Both the position numbers and the translations under genes were made by a program. A stretch of DNA of 5,889 bases, taken from contig DOTD01000071.1 of assembly GCA_003513005.1 (NCBI GenBank), positions 1 to 5,889 of the forward strand, in the 5' to 3' direction. This DNA comes from Desulfotomaculum sp. (GTDB lineage Bacteria > Bacillota > Desulfotomaculia > Desulfotomaculales > Nap2-2B). The notes below the pieces were generated by a model. That model was not told the DNA's origin. It saw only the letters and a list, made by a program, of their open reading frames with translations, and ran no database searches. Shown in pieces: positions 5,795 to 5,889 of this stretch (the first letter of the stretch is position 1; the number at the start of each line of letters is the position of its first letter).

Positions 5795-5889
5795 AAAACT
5801 ACCGAATAAAGCGGCAAATTTTTCACAAAGAATTGCCGGTGAAATTTCCAGCTGATAAAAAAAAAAGTGCTTCCCTTTGATTCCTGACA
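5780..5889 (+). other. Unrecognised sequence fused to the hsdM break
   Basis: After base 5779 the sequence no longer encodes HsdM in any frame I can recognise. The frame starting at 5781 stays open for 24 codons (VLNNEKLPNKAANFSQRIAG, then EISS) to TGA at 5853-5855 and could be the C-terminal tail of another, lost gene. A run of ten or more A residues follows from about 5857. I see no transposon end, direct repeat or terminator that explains the junction within the window. Confidence 0.35.

Noticed and set aside
1..5889. CRISPR array, tRNA or rRNA genes, insertion sequence ends, phage attachment sites.
   Set aside because: No regularly spaced direct repeats, no cloverleaf-like or rRNA sequence, and no transposase or paired terminal inverted repeats were found by reading both strands.

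Overview
The window looks like a Firmicute chromosome, most like the Clostridia/Peptococcaceae group (Desulfotomaculum- or Pelotomaculum-like). The reasons are the gene order rpmE - DUF1385 (yqhQ-like) - prfA - prmC, strong purine-rich Shine-Dalgarno sites, TTG and GTG starts, mixed moderate base composition, and a YwfO/YwgA-type gene pair. This placement rests on family knowledge and gene order only; no search was run.

Region 1 (about 107-3341) is a compact, conserved translation operon on the + strand. A sigma-A-type promoter with an extended -10 precedes rpmE (ribosomal protein L31, zinc-binding form). A multi-pass DUF1385 membrane protein follows. Then comes prfA (release factor 1), which starts at TTG inside the end of the DUF1385 gene, and prmC, which starts inside or just after the end of prfA. 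PrfA carries the GGQ glutamine that PrmC methylates, so enzyme and substrate are adjacent. A hairpin with a U-rich tail after prmC probably ends the operon.

Region 2 (about 3382-3632) is a self-contained minus-strand unit: promoter, strong ribosome site, a 53-residue Gly/Ala-rich hydrophobic protein of unknown function, and a strong intrinsic terminator. Its promoter side lies next to the broken 5' end of the following pseudogene.

Region 3 (about 3650-5011) is a decayed YwfO-like HD-domain phosphohydrolase pseudogene (5' truncation, a nonsense codon, two inferred out-of-frame internal deletions). Five bases after it comes an apparently intact YwgA-like gene with its own good ribosome site. 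The enzyme has lost two of the metal-ligand regions expected for its family, while its usual partner is still open.

Region 4 (about 5100-5889) is the start of a type I restriction-modification methyltransferase gene (hsdM). It reads normally for about 192 codons, then leaves the family sequence exactly inside the SAM-binding motif I (DPAC, without the following glycine-rich part) and stops. The last 110 bases are not recognisable. Regions 2 to 4 therefore look like an eroding accessory segment attached to a core operon. The most unusual points are the hsdM break at motif I, the orphaned YwgA-like gene, the small hydrophobic minus-strand gene, and an NLPY in place of NPPY in PrmC.
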